A stretch of 64,000 nucleotides of DNA from Streptomyces sp. SLBN-31 (GCF_006715395.1 NZ_VFNC01000003.1:124001-188000), one strand, 5' to 3'. Shown: positions 48,690 through 57,997, counted from the stretch's first letter. The notes: generated from the sequence alone by a model not told the origin. Program-made: numbers and translations.

Positions 48690-50224
48690 GCGTGAGCGTG
48701 GACATGGACGTGAACGTGGGCGAGAGCGGGGCGGCGGCGATGGACCGGGCTCAGGGCAGCGGTGACGGTCGGCAGGACGAGGTACCGCGGAAGATGCAGG
48801 GCGGCGGCGACACGGTGGCGCCGGCCGCCGTTCAGGAGACCGCGGCCGAGTCCCGCCCGTCCTCGGACAGCGACGCCCCGGGGGACCGGGCTCCCCTTCC
48901 GGTACGGCACCCCGACGAGCAGCGTCCCAACCCGGGGTGGTCTCTTTCGGCGCGCGTCGCCGCCGCGACCGCCTCCGACGACGTACCCACAGAGCAGCAG
49001 GAACGGGGGGAGGGGGAAGGGCAGTTGGAGAAGGTTCGCTCGCAGCCCCTGACCGACTTCGACCCGCAGCCCATCCCGGCAGCCCGTCCGGAGCCCGCTC
49101 CGCACGCCGTCCCGGCAGCCCAGCCGGAGCCGACCCCACACTCCGAGCCCACCCCCCTACCCCAGCACGTGCCCATGCCCGCGCCCGCGCTCGTGCCGGA
49201 GCCCACCCCCACCCCACAACCGACGCCACCCCCCATGCCGCCGGCTCCCCCAACTCCCCCGACCCCCAACCCTCGCCGCCCCTCCACCCCCGCCCTCGTC
49301 CAGCCCACCCCCGAGTCCGTCCCCACCCTCGACCCCCGGCTTGCGCTCGCTCTCGGGAAGCCCGCGCACGGGGACTCCGTGAGTCGGCGTACGGCGCACT
49401 CGATTCGTCGGCTGACGTCCTCCGCCGCGCAGGACGTGGCCGAAGAGACGCGGGTCGGGCGGGAGTTGCAGCAGCCGGTCGCCAGCGGGCGGGTCATCGC
49501 GGTGACGTCCATCCGGGGTGGCGTGGGCAAGACGACGACCGCCGCGCTGCTGGCCCGGGCCTTCAACCACTACCGGCACGATCCGGTACTCGCGCTGGAG
49601 GCGGACGCCGCGCTGGGAACGCTTCCGGTGCGGCTGGGGGCGGAGTCGGTGCGCTGGTCCGTCGGGGATCTGGCGCAGATCCTCAAGCCCTCGATGCAAC
49701 TCACCGACGTCATCGGCTACTTGGTGCCGGTCTCCGGCGGCGGCTGGCTGCTGCCGGCGAGTCAGGGGCGGGTCGGGGCGCCGCTGGACATCCGGACGTA
49801 CCGCAAGGCGACGCTCGCGCTGCGCCGGTACTTCGGCGTGACGGTCGTGGACTGCGAGACGCTGCCGGGCGAGGTGGCCCGTACGGCCATGGACACCGCG
49901 CACGCGCGGGTGGTGGTCGCGCCGCTGACCGCCGAGGGTGTCGGCGGCACCCGGGTCGTACTGGACTGGCTGGCGCAACTGCCGCACTCCGCCCTCGCGT
50001 CCACCGTCGTCGCGCTCATCTCGGCCACGCCCGACCCGAACCTCGATCTGAAGACGGCGACGGCGCATCTGCGGGAGACGGGCGTCAGCGTCGTGCACCT
50101 GCCCTACGACCGCCATCTCGCGGCCGGCGGCCCCATTCGTACGGATCTCCTCGGCTCGGCGACGCGCCGCGCGGCCACGCGGCTCGCGGCGGAGGCGCTG
50201 CAGCGGGCGGTGCGGGCTCGTTGA
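48686..50224 (+). CDS. ParA/MinD-type ATPase with proline-rich N-terminus (EspI-like)
   Basis: The 512-residue protein has a disordered acidic and Pro-rich N-terminal half (about 1-245) and a ParA/MinD ATPase domain. The P-loop is SIRGGVGKTTTAALL with Lys282, and the DCETLPGEVAR motif follows. GTGA overlaps the eccD stop, so translation is coupled. In mycobacterial ESX-1, EspI (Rv3876) has the same architecture and sits beside eccD1 (Rv3877), so this is likely its counterpart. GTG 48692 and ATG 48704 are alternative starts. Confidence 0.85.
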   Translation: MSVSVDMDVNVGESGAAAMDRAQGSGDGRQDEVPRKMQGGGDTVAPAAVQETAAESRPSSDSDAPGDRAPLPVRHPDEQRPNPGWSLSARVAAATASDDVPTEQQERGEGEGQLEKVRSQPLTDFDPQPIPAARPEPAPHAVPAAQPEPTPHSEPTPLPQHVPMPAPALVPEPTPTPQPTPPPMPPAPPTPPTPNPRRPSTPALVQPTPESVPTLDPRLALALGKPAHGDSVSRRTAHSIRRLTSSAAQDVAEETRVGRELQQPVASGRVIAVTSIRGGVGKTTTAALLARAFNHYRHDPVLALEADAALGTLPVRLGAESVRWSVGDLAQILKPSMQLTDVIGYLVPVSGGGWLLPASQGRVGAPLDIRTYRKATLALRRYFGVTVVDCETLPGEVARTAMDTAHARVVVAPLTAEGVGGTRVVLDWLAQLPHSALASTVVALISATPDPNLDLKTATAHLRETGVSVVHLPYDRHLAAGGPIRTDLLGSATRRAATRLAAEALQRAVRAR

Positions 50225-50452
50225 CCGGTACCGGCACCACCACCGGCACCGGCATCAGGGCCTGGTAGCAAGGCGCGAAAGCGCGCCCCGCAATAATTCG
50301 AATGCGTTCCCGCAGCGGGCCCGGTAGCGTCCGGTTCCGACGCCTTCCGATGCGCTGTGCCCCGGTTACTTCCTGTCAGAGACCACACCGGTGCCCTTTC
50401 GATCTCGGAAGGCGCCACCTTTTTCCAAGGTGCTTCCAGGGGGACCTTCTGC

Positions 50453-50569
50453 ATGACCCATTTCAACCGTCAGCGCGCCAAGTCCGAGGCCAGAAGCGAG
50501 ATTCAGGCGGAGATTCCGGGCTTGACCGCGGGCGGAGCGACGTCGTCGCTCTCCACCCACGGACGGTAG
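50453..50569 (+). CDS. Short ORF that looks like the N-terminus of the Ro60 protein
   Basis: A 38-codon ORF starts at an ATG with AGGGGGA 8 bases upstream. It encodes MTHFNRQRAKSEARSEIQAE... and ends at a TAG (50567-50569). Ro60 proteins often begin M-x-R/H-FN, and the Ro60 reading frame continues in the same frame right after this TAG. It could be the true N-terminus of an interrupted gene, a translated leader, or part of a readthrough product. Confidence 0.55.
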   Translation: MTHFNRQRAKSEARSEIQAEIPGLTAGGATSSLSTHGR

Positions 50570-50590
50570 CTGCTGCCGGCGTCCGGCCCG

Positions 50591-52174
50591 TTGGGGGCCG
50601 CGCGCCCCAGGGCGGTCTTTCCGTGGCGCGGCCGCACCCATCAGGGCGGCGCGGGATACGCCCGTACGCCCAAGGCCGAGCTCTTCCTGCTGGCCGTCGC
50701 CAACATGGTGGGCCACCACAGCTTCTACGAGGACGCCGGCGCCCGTGACGAGCGCTACGAGCGGCTGGTGCGCTCCCTCGCCGTCAGCGACCCCGAGTGG
50801 ACGGTCGGCCTGTTGCGCTGGCTGCGCACCGAGGCGCACATGCGGACCGCGTCCCTCGTGGGCGCGGCCGAGTTCGTGCGGGCCAGGCAGGAGGCGGGGC
50901 TGACCGGCTTCTCCCGGCAGGCCGTGGACGCCGTACTGCAACGGGCCGACGAGCCCGGCGAGTTGCTCGCGTACTGGACCGGCCGGTACGGGCGGGCGCT
51001 GCCGCAGCCCGTGAAGCGGGGTGTCGCCGACGCCGTGCGGCGCCTGTACACCGGGCGGGCGCTGCTCAAGTACGACACCGGGTCGCGGGGTTACCGATTC
51101 GGTGACGTCGTCGAGCTGACCCACCCCTCGCCGCATCCCGAACGCCCTTGGCAGGGCGGGCTGTTCCGGTACGCCATCGACCGGCGGCACCGCGGCGAGG
51201 GTGCCGTGCCGCCCGCCGGCGAGGAGCTGCCGGCCGCGCACCGGGCGCTGCTGGCCGTGCCGGTCGAAGAGCGGTACGCGCTGGTCACCGGGGAGGACGG
51301 GGCCGCGCGGCTGGCGGCGGCCGGGATGACCTGGGAGTCGGTGGCGGGCTGGCTGCAGGGGCCGTTGGACGCGGCCGTGTGGGAGGCGGTGATCCCGTCG
51401 ATGGGGCCGATGGCGCTCGTCCGCAACCTGCGCAACTTCGACCTCGCGGGGGTGAGCGACCGGGTGGCCGCCGAGGTGGCCCGGCGGATCGCCGATCCGG
51501 CCGAGGTGCGGCGCTCCCGTCAGTTCCCCTTCCGCTATCTGGCCGCGCACCGCAACGCGCCCTCGCGGCGCTGGGAGGACGCCCTGGAGGCGGCCCTCGG
51601 GCACTCCCTGGCCAACGTTCCCGAGCTACCCGGCCGCACGCTGGTGCTGGTGGACCGTTCGGGCTCGATGTTCGACCGGCCCAGCGAGCGGACCCAGCTC
51701 AACCGTGCCGACACGGCTGCCGTCTTCGGTACGGCGCTGGCGATGCGGGCGGAGCGGGCGGACCTGGTCGAGTTCGGCAGCGACAGCCGCCGTGTCGAGG
51801 TCGCGCCGGACGAGAAGGTGCTGCGCGTTCTGGACCGCTTCCACGATCTCGGCGGCACCAACACGGCGGCGGCGGTCACCCGGCACTACGACCGGCACGA
51901 CCGGGTGGTCGTGGTGACCGACGAGCAGACCGAACTGACGCCCTGGGCCGACCCGTTGCGCGCGGTCCCCGTGCGCGTTCCCGTCTACACGTGGAACCTG
52001 GCGGGCTATGCGATGGGCCATGCCGCGTCCGGCCCGCACCGGCACACCTTCGGCGGACTCAGTGATGCCGCGTTCCGGCTGATCCCGCTGGTCGAGGCGG
52101 GCCGCGAGGCCGACTGGCCGTGGCTCGCCGAGGGCGCCCGGAGCGCTTCGGTCTCGGGCACTGTGACGTCGTAA
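50591..52174 (+). CDS. TROVE-domain protein (Ro60/Rsr ortholog), N-terminus uncertain
   Basis: Ro60 binds Y RNAs and works in RNA quality control. The TROVE HEAT-repeat ring (about residues 17-330) contains THQGGAGYARTPKAELFLLAVANMVG and later DAVLQRADEPGELLAYWTGRYG, and the C-terminal von Willebrand A-like domain has the metal site LVDRSGSMFDRP (DxSxS). The only start after the in-frame TAG is TTG 50591 without a ribosome site. The short ORF upstream carries the expected N-terminus. So the gene is either interrupted, or needs UAG readthrough, or uses a poor start. Confidence 0.8.
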   Translation: MGAARPRAVFPWRGRTHQGGAGYARTPKAELFLLAVANMVGHHSFYEDAGARDERYERLVRSLAVSDPEWTVGLLRWLRTEAHMRTASLVGAAEFVRARQEAGLTGFSRQAVDAVLQRADEPGELLAYWTGRYGRALPQPVKRGVADAVRRLYTGRALLKYDTGSRGYRFGDVVELTHPSPHPERPWQGGLFRYAIDRRHRGEGAVPPAGEELPAAHRALLAVPVEERYALVTGEDGAARLAAAGMTWESVAGWLQGPLDAAVWEAVIPSMGPMALVRNLRNFDLAGVSDRVAAEVARRIADPAEVRRSRQFPFRYLAAHRNAPSRRWEDALEAALGHSLANVPELPGRTLVLVDRSGSMFDRPSERTQLNRADTAAVFGTALAMRAERADLVEFGSDSRRVEVAPDEKVLRVLDRFHDLGGTNTAAAVTRHYDRHDRVVVVTDEQTELTPWADPLRAVPVRVPVYTWNLAGYAMGHAASGPHRHTFGGLSDAAFRLIPLVEAGREADWPWLAEGARSASVSGTVTS

Positions 52175-52216
52175 ATCCAGGTGCTGCCCCCGTCTTCGTG
52201 GTGGTGGGATGGCGCG

Positions 52217-53242
52217 ATGAGCGACGACGTGAAGGTGGCCGGCTCGCCGAGTGTGGACCGGGGGCGGTTTCCGACGGCGGTGACGCCCTGGGACGACGAG
52301 GCGTGGCGGGGCGCCGCCCTGGGCTGGGTGAGCGAGGTGCTCGGGGCGCACGGGCTGCACGAGACCGGGGCTCGGCAGGTGCGGGTGCGGCCCTGGTCGG
52401 TGCTGGTGCGGCTGGCCGTCGACGGTGCCGACGGGGCGGTGTGGTTCAAGGCCAATCCGCCCGGCAGCCGCTTCGAGGCGGCACTGGGCGAGGCTCTGGC
52501 GGGGTGGGTGCCGCAGCGGGTGCTGGCACCGGTCGCGGTGGACACGGAGCGCGGCTGGTCGCTGCTGCCCGACGGGGGGCGGAGGTTCGCCGACACCCTC
52601 GATGCCGGGGAGGCCGGCCCGCGGGCCTGGGAGGAGATGCTGGGCCAGTACGCCGAGGTGCAGCGCGCGCTCGTACCGCACGCCGGGGCGATCGAGGCGC
52701 TCGGCGTGCCCCGGGCCCGTACCGCCGAACTGACCGGGCTGTTCGACCGGCTCGTCGAGGCGAACGGGGCGCTGACCGGGGAGGAACGGGCGGTGCTGGA
52801 CGGGCTGCGGCCGCGCGTGGAGCGGTGGTGTGCCGAGCTGGCGGAGGCCGGTGTGGGCGACTGTCTGGATCACTCGGACCTGCATGAGGGGCAGGTCTTC
52901 CATGCGCCGGAGCGGGGCCGTTTCACCTTCTTCGACTGGGGCGACGGCCTGGTGACGCACCCCTTCTGCAGCTTCCTGGTCCCCGCCCGCTGTGCCGTGG
53001 ACCGCCACGGGCCCGGCGTGCTGCCCCGTCTTCGGGACGCCTATCTCGAGCCCTGGACGGCCGACGGTCACAGCGCGGCGGAGCTGCGCCGCGCCCTCGG
53101 CCCGGCCTGGCGGCTGGGCGCGATCGGGCGGGCCTGCTCCTGGGGCCGGCTCTTTCCGGGCGCGGCGGACGGCACGGATCTGGCGGGCGGCGCCGCGGCG
53201 GCCCAGTGGCTGCTGCGGCTGGCCGACGAGCCGCCGTTGTAG
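52217..53242 (+). CDS. Aminoglycoside phosphotransferase (APH)-family kinase
   Basis: The 341-residue protein has a kinase-like fold of the APH/choline kinase type, with catalytic-loop-like LDHSDLHEGQVF (about residues 217-228; standard form HxDLHxxN) and FFDWGDGLVTHPFCSF (metal-binding DWG, about 236-250). The catalytic His-Ser-Asp-Leu-His order is plausible but the Asn is replaced by Gln, so activity on aminoglycosides is not assured. ATG 52217 is used. It follows the Ro60 gene closely in the same direction. Confidence 0.8.
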   Translation: MSDDVKVAGSPSVDRGRFPTAVTPWDDEAWRGAALGWVSEVLGAHGLHETGARQVRVRPWSVLVRLAVDGADGAVWFKANPPGSRFEAALGEALAGWVPQRVLAPVAVDTERGWSLLPDGGRRFADTLDAGEAGPRAWEEMLGQYAEVQRALVPHAGAIEALGVPRARTAELTGLFDRLVEANGALTGEERAVLDGLRPRVERWCAELAEAGVGDCLDHSDLHEGQVFHAPERGRFTFFDWGDGLVTHPFCSFLVPARCAVDRHGPGVLPRLRDAYLEPWTADGHSAAELRRALGPAWRLGAIGRACSWGRLFPGAADGTDLAGGAAAAQWLLRLADEPPL

Positions 53243-53273
53243 CGGGCGGGGCCAGGCCGGATGCCCGACGAGG

Positions 53274-54794
53274 TCACCGGTCCGGCGGCGGGACGAACCG
53301 GAAGTCGGCCGGAGTCGGTTGGCGGGTGCGCTCGGCATACTCCTGCATGTATCCCGGCCAGTTGGCGACATTGCGGCCGTCGGGCGTGCGGTACCAGGAG
53401 GAGCACGACTGCCATGCCGTGCCCTCGAACCGCGCCCGCAGGGCGGCGAGCCCCGCCTCCTCCACCTCGGGTCGCACGTCCAGGGCCGCGGCTCCGTTGC
53501 GCCGGGCCAGCTGCAGGGCCCGGCGCACGAAGGCGGCCTGCGCCTCCAGAAAGAACAGGATGGACCCGCCTGAGGTGTTGGTGTTGGGGCCGTACATGAG
53601 GAACAGGGAGGGGAAGCCGGGCACCATGATCCCGAGGTGGGCGTGGGCCCCGTGTGCCCAACTCCGGGCGATCGTGCGGCCGTTCACGCCGCTTATCGCC
53701 ATGGGCAGCATGAAGGTGTTGGTGCGGAAGCCGGTCGCGTGAATCACGCAGTCGACCTCGTGCAGCCTTCCGTCCTCGGTGAGCGGCCCCTCGGGGGTCA
53801 TCCGCACGATCCGGTCCGTCACCAGCTCCACGTCGGGGCGGGCGAGGGCCGGCAGGAAGTCCGAGCTGAGCAGGACCCGTTTGCAGCCGAAGGCGTAGTC
53901 CGGCCAGACCTTGCGGCGCAGTTCGGGGTCGGGCAGCCCGCGGCGCATGTGCGCGGCGGACAGCAGGGCGCCGACGCGGCCGACGGTGCGGGGGTGGCGT
54001 ATGCACAGGGTGAGCAGTTCGATGCCGTGGAAGAGGAGCCGGCGCCACAGCCGGCGGGCCCAGGGTGTTCGCAGCGGCCGGTTCAGGGTGGCCGGCATCG
54101 GCCGGCTCGTGCCCGGCAGGAACCAGTTCCCGGTCCGCTGGAACACCGTCAAGTGCGCGGTGAGCGGCGCTATGCGCGGCACGAGCTGGACCGCGCTCGC
54201 CCCCGTGCCGATGACGGCCACCCGTTTGCCCCGCAGGTCGTAGTCCTCGTCCCAGCGGGCGGAGTGGAAGCTGCGTCCCGCGAAGTCGGACAGTCCCTCC
54301 ACCGCCGGGTAGGCCGGTTTGTCGAGCTGCCCGGTGGCCAGCACGACGGCGTCCGCGACCCACTCCCGCCCCTCCCCCGCGCGCACCGTCCACGTCCGGG
54401 TCCCCTCGTCCCAGGCGCATGAGGTGACCGTCGTGCCGGTGACGATCCGCGGGGTGATGCCGAGGGCGTCCGCGGTCTCCCGCAGGTACCGCAGGATCTC
54501 GTCCCGGCGGGAGAACAGGTGGGCCCAGGAGGCGCGTTGGGCGAAGGAGTACGAGTACAGGTGGCTCGGCACGTCACAGGCGGCGCCCGGATAGCGGTTG
54601 TGGAACCAGGTGCCGCCCGGTTCCGGCGCCGCCTCCAGCAGGGTCACGTCGTCCAGTCCGTGCCGCAGGAGTTCGGCGGCGACGGCGATGCCGCCGAAGC
54701 CGGCGCCCACGACGACGACCCGCGGTGCGGGGCCGCGCGCAGGACCGTGTGCGGGACGGCTTTCTTGACGATCTCCTGACGCGTGCGGGCGCAT
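53274..54794 (-). CDS. FAD-dependent Baeyer-Villiger-type monooxygenase
   Basis: The 506-residue protein has an N-terminal FAD-binding GAGFGGIA (about residues 31-38), the Baeyer-Villiger fingerprint FxGxxxHxxxW as FAGRSFHSARW and a second, NADPH-binding GTGASAVQL. It should insert oxygen next to a carbonyl or oxidise N/S groups. The C-terminal half has YGPNTNTSGGS and ATGFRTNTFMLP. It is divergent from the SPFH gene. The substrate is unknown. Confidence 0.9.
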   Translation of the reverse strand: MRPHASGDRQESRPAHGPARGPAPRVVVVGAGFGGIAVAAELLRHGLDDVTLLEAAPEPGGTWFHNRYPGAACDVPSHLYSYSFAQRASWAHLFSRRDEILRYLRETADALGITPRIVTGTTVTSCAWDEGTRTWTVRAGEGREWVADAVVLATGQLDKPAYPAVEGLSDFAGRSFHSARWDEDYDLRGKRVAVIGTGASAVQLVPRIAPLTAHLTVFQRTGNWFLPGTSRPMPATLNRPLRTPWARRLWRRLLFHGIELLTLCIRHPRTVGRVGALLSAAHMRRGLPDPELRRKVWPDYAFGCKRVLLSSDFLPALARPDVELVTDRIVRMTPEGPLTEDGRLHEVDCVIHATGFRTNTFMLPMAISGVNGRTIARSWAHGAHAHLGIMVPGFPSLFLMYGPNTNTSGGSILFFLEAQAAFVRRALQLARRNGAAALDVRPEVEEAGLAALRARFEGTAWQSCSSWYRTPDGRNVANWPGYMQEYAERTRQPTPADFRFVPPPDR

Positions 54795-54867
54795 CCGGCC
54801 AACTCCGTCCGGTGTCTACTTCCTTGTCGCGATCCTTACGGGGAATCTTTTCGAGGAATGGAGTGCC

Positions 54868-55755
54868 ATGGAAGGCACTGTGGTCGCACTCGTGCTGGTG
54901 GCCCTGGCCGCCCTGCTCGTGCTGCGCAGCGGTATGCGGGTGGTCAACCAGGTCGAGCGCGGGGTCGTGTTCCGGATGGGCAAGGCCCTGCCGTCGTACC
55001 GGCAGCCGGGCGTGACGTTCCTGATTCCGTTCGTCGACCGGATGCGGAAGGTGAACACGCAGGTGGTCACGATGCCGGTGCCCACCCAGGAGGGCATCAC
55101 CAAGGACAACGTCTCGGTGAAGGTCGACGCGGTCGTCTACTTCCGGGTGACCGATCCGCTCCGGGCCGCCATCGAGGTCCAGGACTACGTCTTCGCCGTC
55201 GGCCAGGTCGCCCAGTCCTCCCTGCGTTCCATCATCGGCAAGAGCGACCTCGACGACCTGCTGTCCGACCGTGAGCGGCTGCACGAGGGGCTCGCCCTGA
55301 TGATCGACAGCCCGGCCGCCGGCTGGGGCGTCCACATCGACCGCGTGGAGATCAAGGACGTGCAGCTGCCGGAGTCGCTCAAGCGGTCGATGTCCCGGCA
55401 GGCCGAGGCGGAGCGGGAGCGGCGGGCCCGGGTCATCACCGCGGACGGCGAGTTCCAGGCCGCCCAGCAGCTCGCCAACGCCTCCCGCATCATGTCCGAC
55501 ACGCCCGAGGCCATGCAGCTGCGCCTGCTGCAGACGGTCGTGGAGGTGGCGGCCGAGAAGAACTCCACGCTCGTGATGCCGTTCCCGGTGGAGCTGCTGC
55601 GGTACTTCGACAAGGCCGCGCAGAAGATGACGGGCGAGCAGACGGCTACGACGGGCGCGGCCGCTACGACGGCTCCCGTTCCGACTGCTTCCGCGGCACC
55701 GGCCCCGGCACCGGCCCCGCTGCCCGACCCGCGGACCGCGACCCCCGGGCAGTAG
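54868..55755 (+). CDS. SPFH/stomatin-like (slipin) membrane protein
   Basis: The 295-residue protein has an N-terminal membrane segment (about residues 3-19), then VVNQVERGVVFRMGKALPSYRQPGVTFLIPFVDR, the SPFH domain (about 25-205), and a helical coiled region with QAEAERERRARVITADGEFQAAQQL. The tail is Ala/Pro/Thr-rich. Slipins form membrane microdomains and are often linked to membrane proteases or protein quality control. Its tail overlaps the end of the convergent MFS gene by 92 bases. Confidence 0.9.
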   Translation: MEGTVVALVLVALAALLVLRSGMRVVNQVERGVVFRMGKALPSYRQPGVTFLIPFVDRMRKVNTQVVTMPVPTQEGITKDNVSVKVDAVVYFRVTDPLRAAIEVQDYVFAVGQVAQSSLRSIIGKSDLDDLLSDRERLHEGLALMIDSPAAGWGVHIDRVEIKDVQLPESLKRSMSRQAEAERERRARVITADGEFQAAQQLANASRIMSDTPEAMQLRLLQTVVEVAAEKNSTLVMPFPVELLRYFDKAAQKMTGEQTATTGAAATTAPVPTASAAPAPAPAPLPDPRTATPGQ

Positions 55756-56890
55756 CCAGCACCAGCGTCACGGCGGTCGAGGTGGCCGCCATGACCGTCG
55801 TCGCCACGGCGGGCGAGGTGAGTTGGGCCACCGAGCCCGCCAGCGCGGCGGCGACGCCCTGCATGGTCAGCATGCCCGACGAGTGCAACCCGAGCGCGTG
55901 ACCGGAGAGTTCGTCCGGGGTGAGGGACATCAGGTGCTCCTGCTGGACGAGGCTCGCGCCGAAGCCGACCGAGGCGAGGGCGGCCAGGAGGGCCGACCAC
56001 GGCAGGGCGGGGTGCAGCGCGAACAGCAGGTAGGGCGCGGCCAGCACCAGGAGCAACGGCGTGGCCAGGCGGGGGCGCAGGGCGGCCGGGACGATACGGC
56101 CGACGGTCACGTCACCGGCGAACATGCCCAGCGCCGCGGCCGCGAACAGGGCGCCGGCGGCCCGGGGATCGTAGGAGACGTAGAGGGATTCGCAGCCGAC
56201 GACCAGGCCGTTGGGCAGCCACAGGCCCAGGTAGGTGAGGCGGCGGGGCGGGGACGACCACAGCAGGCGGTTCGTGCGCCAGGTCGCCGCCACGGACGGG
56301 CGGCCCGAGGCGCGCGGCGGCCGGGCGGTCAGGCCCAGGCGGACGGCGAGGGCGGAGCCGGCGTAGAGCCCCGCCGACAGCAGCAGGCAGGCGCGCGGGG
56401 ACAGGACCGCGAGGAGGGCGCCGCCGGTCGCGTATCCGGTGATCTGCATGAGTCCGGACAGCATGTTGAACACCGAACGCCCCAGCAGGTAGCCGTCCTT
56501 GGAGAGGATCTCGTTCAGCAACCCCCAGCGGACTCCCCCGCCGAGCGAGGCGACAAGCCCCTGCGGCAGGACGACGGCGAAGACGCCCCACACCGGCAGT
56601 CCGGGCAACGCCAGCAGTGCCGAACCGGCCGCGAAGGACAGGCCGATGCCGGTCAGCGTCGACCTCGGCGCCAGCCGGTCGGCGCCGGAGAGCAGGAAGG
56701 TCGCGCCCAGTACCTGCGCCAGCTGCGGCCCGAACATGCTCACCGCCGACAGCAGCGGTGAGTCGGTGGCCCGGTAGACCAGCGTGCCGAGCGCCAGACC
56801 GCCGATCGTCTGGGCCACGGTGAGGCCCGCCGAGGAGAGGAAGAACGGGGTGAACTCCGGGGTGCGGAAGAGATCTCGGTAACTGCGCAT
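55664..56890 (-). CDS. MFS transporter, probable drug or metal efflux
   Basis: The 408-residue protein has about 12 hydrophobic segments. Short loop motifs are SGADRLAPRS and GGGVRWGLLNEILSKDGYLLGRSVFN, so it is MFS of the smaller efflux type. It is divergent from an ArsR-like regulator with a 20-bp palindrome between them. The last 92 bases overlap the end of the slipin gene on the other strand. The substrate is unknown. Confidence 0.85.
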   Translation of the reverse strand: MRSYRDLFRTPEFTPFFLSSAGLTVAQTIGGLALGTLVYRATDSPLLSAVSMFGPQLAQVLGATFLLSGADRLAPRSTLTGIGLSFAAGSALLALPGLPVWGVFAVVLPQGLVASLGGGVRWGLLNEILSKDGYLLGRSVFNMLSGLMQITGYATGGALLAVLSPRACLLLSAGLYAGSALAVRLGLTARPPRASGRPSVAATWRTNRLLWSSPPRRLTYLGLWLPNGLVVGCESLYVSYDPRAAGALFAAAALGMFAGDVTVGRIVPAALRPRLATPLLLVLAAPYLLFALHPALPWSALLAALASVGFGASLVQQEHLMSLTPDELSGHALGLHSSGMLTMQGVAAALAGSVAQLTSPAVATTVMAATSTAVTLVLATARGSRSAGRAAGPVPGPVPRKQSEREPS

Positions 56891-56929
56891 GCGCCGGAGT
56901 CTGCGAAGAGCCGTGAAGCGGTGGTTATT

Positions 56930-56949
56930 GTTTCGCGTGGACGCGAAAC
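56930..56949. promoter_or_regulatory. 20-bp palindromic operator between MFS and ArsR-like genes
   Basis: GTTTCGCGT-GG-ACGCGAAAC has perfect 9-base arms around 2 bases. It lies 39 bases upstream of the MFS start and 25 upstream of the regulator start, in the position expected for a shared repressor site. Confidence 0.75.
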
Positions 56950-56974
56950 GTCATGGGCCGAGGGGCGGGCGGGC

Positions 56975-57997
56975 ATGGGCTGGTGGCAGATCGACGCCGA
57001 CACCCTGGCCCGCAGCCGGTTCGTGCTGTCCCCGCTCGCCGAGACCTTCGCCTGCCTTCAGCTGATGCACCGCGGCGAAGCCGCGCACCCTGGTGAACAG
57101 GCCTGGCTGCGCACCCACCTCCCGCCCTACCGGGCGCTGCTGGCGGCCGATCCGTTGACCGCGCGGCTGGTGCGGGCCGGGCTCGGCCGATGGGGGTCTC
57201 CCCGCGTGAGCGCAGTCGAACGTGGGGGATGGATCGCCGACTTCCTCGCGCCCACCCCCAGGGACGGCGAGTCCATCGAGGAGGGCCTGGCCCGGGTCCG
57301 GGCGACCGACCCCGTCCAGGCCCGGGCCGACGTCGTCGTCGCCCTCCAGGGGGCACCGCTTCCCGCCGGTCTCCACCGCGACGATCTCCCGGAGCGCGCG
57401 GCCGACCTCCTGACCCACGTGTGGACCGAGGCCGTACGGCCGTACTGGAACCGCCGCCGGCACATCCTGCGGGCCGATGTCGTCGCCCGCACCGCGCAGG
57501 TCAGTCAGGGCGGCTGGGCGAGCGTCCTCGACTCGCTGCGGCCGGGGCGCAGCCGGTGGCTCGGGGAGAACCGGCTTCAGGTGAACCTGCACGAGTATCC
57601 GCCGCGCAACATCTCCGGCGCCGAGCTGGTCTTCGTGCCGGTCACGCCGAAGGCGGGCTGGGTGTCCTGGGAGGAGCCCGAGCGGTACGCCCTCGTCTAC
57701 ACCTGCGCGGGAGCCCTCGCCGACCCCACCGCGCGGCCCGCGCCCGCGAGCCTGGCCGCCCTCCTTGGCCCTGCCCGGGCCGCGGCTCTCGTGCTGCTCG
57801 GCTCCCCCATGAGCACCAGTCAGCTGACCGCCGTGACCGGCCAGGGGCTCGGCTCGGTCGGCCGGCATCTGAAGGTGCTGCTGGAGGCGGGCCTGGTGGA
57901 GCGGCGCCGGGCGGGCCGTTCGGTGCTCTACTCCCGCACGCCGGCCGGTGACGTTCTGGTGGAGGCCCAGGACCGGCCCGGCACGCGACGGAGTTAG
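56975..57997 (+). CDS. ArsR-like (DUF5937/HTH) transcriptional regulator
   Basis: The 340-residue protein begins MGWWQIDADTLARSRFVLSPLAETFACL and has a long effector-like N-terminal part. The C-terminal winged HTH (about 255-325: RAAALVLLGSPMSTSQLTAVTGQGLGSVGRHLKVLLEAGLVERRRAGRSVLYSRT) is ArsR-like. The ATG at 56975 is chosen because the earlier part of the frame would run through the operator. It is divergent from the MFS gene it probably controls. Confidence 0.85.
   Translation: MGWWQIDADTLARSRFVLSPLAETFACLQLMHRGEAAHPGEQAWLRTHLPPYRALLAADPLTARLVRAGLGRWGSPRVSAVERGGWIADFLAPTPRDGESIEEGLARVRATDPVQARADVVVALQGAPLPAGLHRDDLPERAADLLTHVWTEAVRPYWNRRRHILRADVVARTAQVSQGGWASVLDSLRPGRSRWLGENRLQVNLHEYPPRNISGAELVFVPVTPKAGWVSWEEPERYALVYTCAGALADPTARPAPASLAALLGPARAAALVLLGSPMSTSQLTAVTGQGLGSVGRHLKVLLEAGLVERRRAGRSVLYSRTPAGDVLVEAQDRPGTRRS

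Noticed and set aside
50225..50452. Possible Y RNA (tRNA-like TTCGAAT and hairpins) before the Ro60 gene
   Set aside because: Ro60 genes often neighbour Y RNAs, but I could not draw a convincing long stem or full tRNA-like fold; covariance search would be needed.
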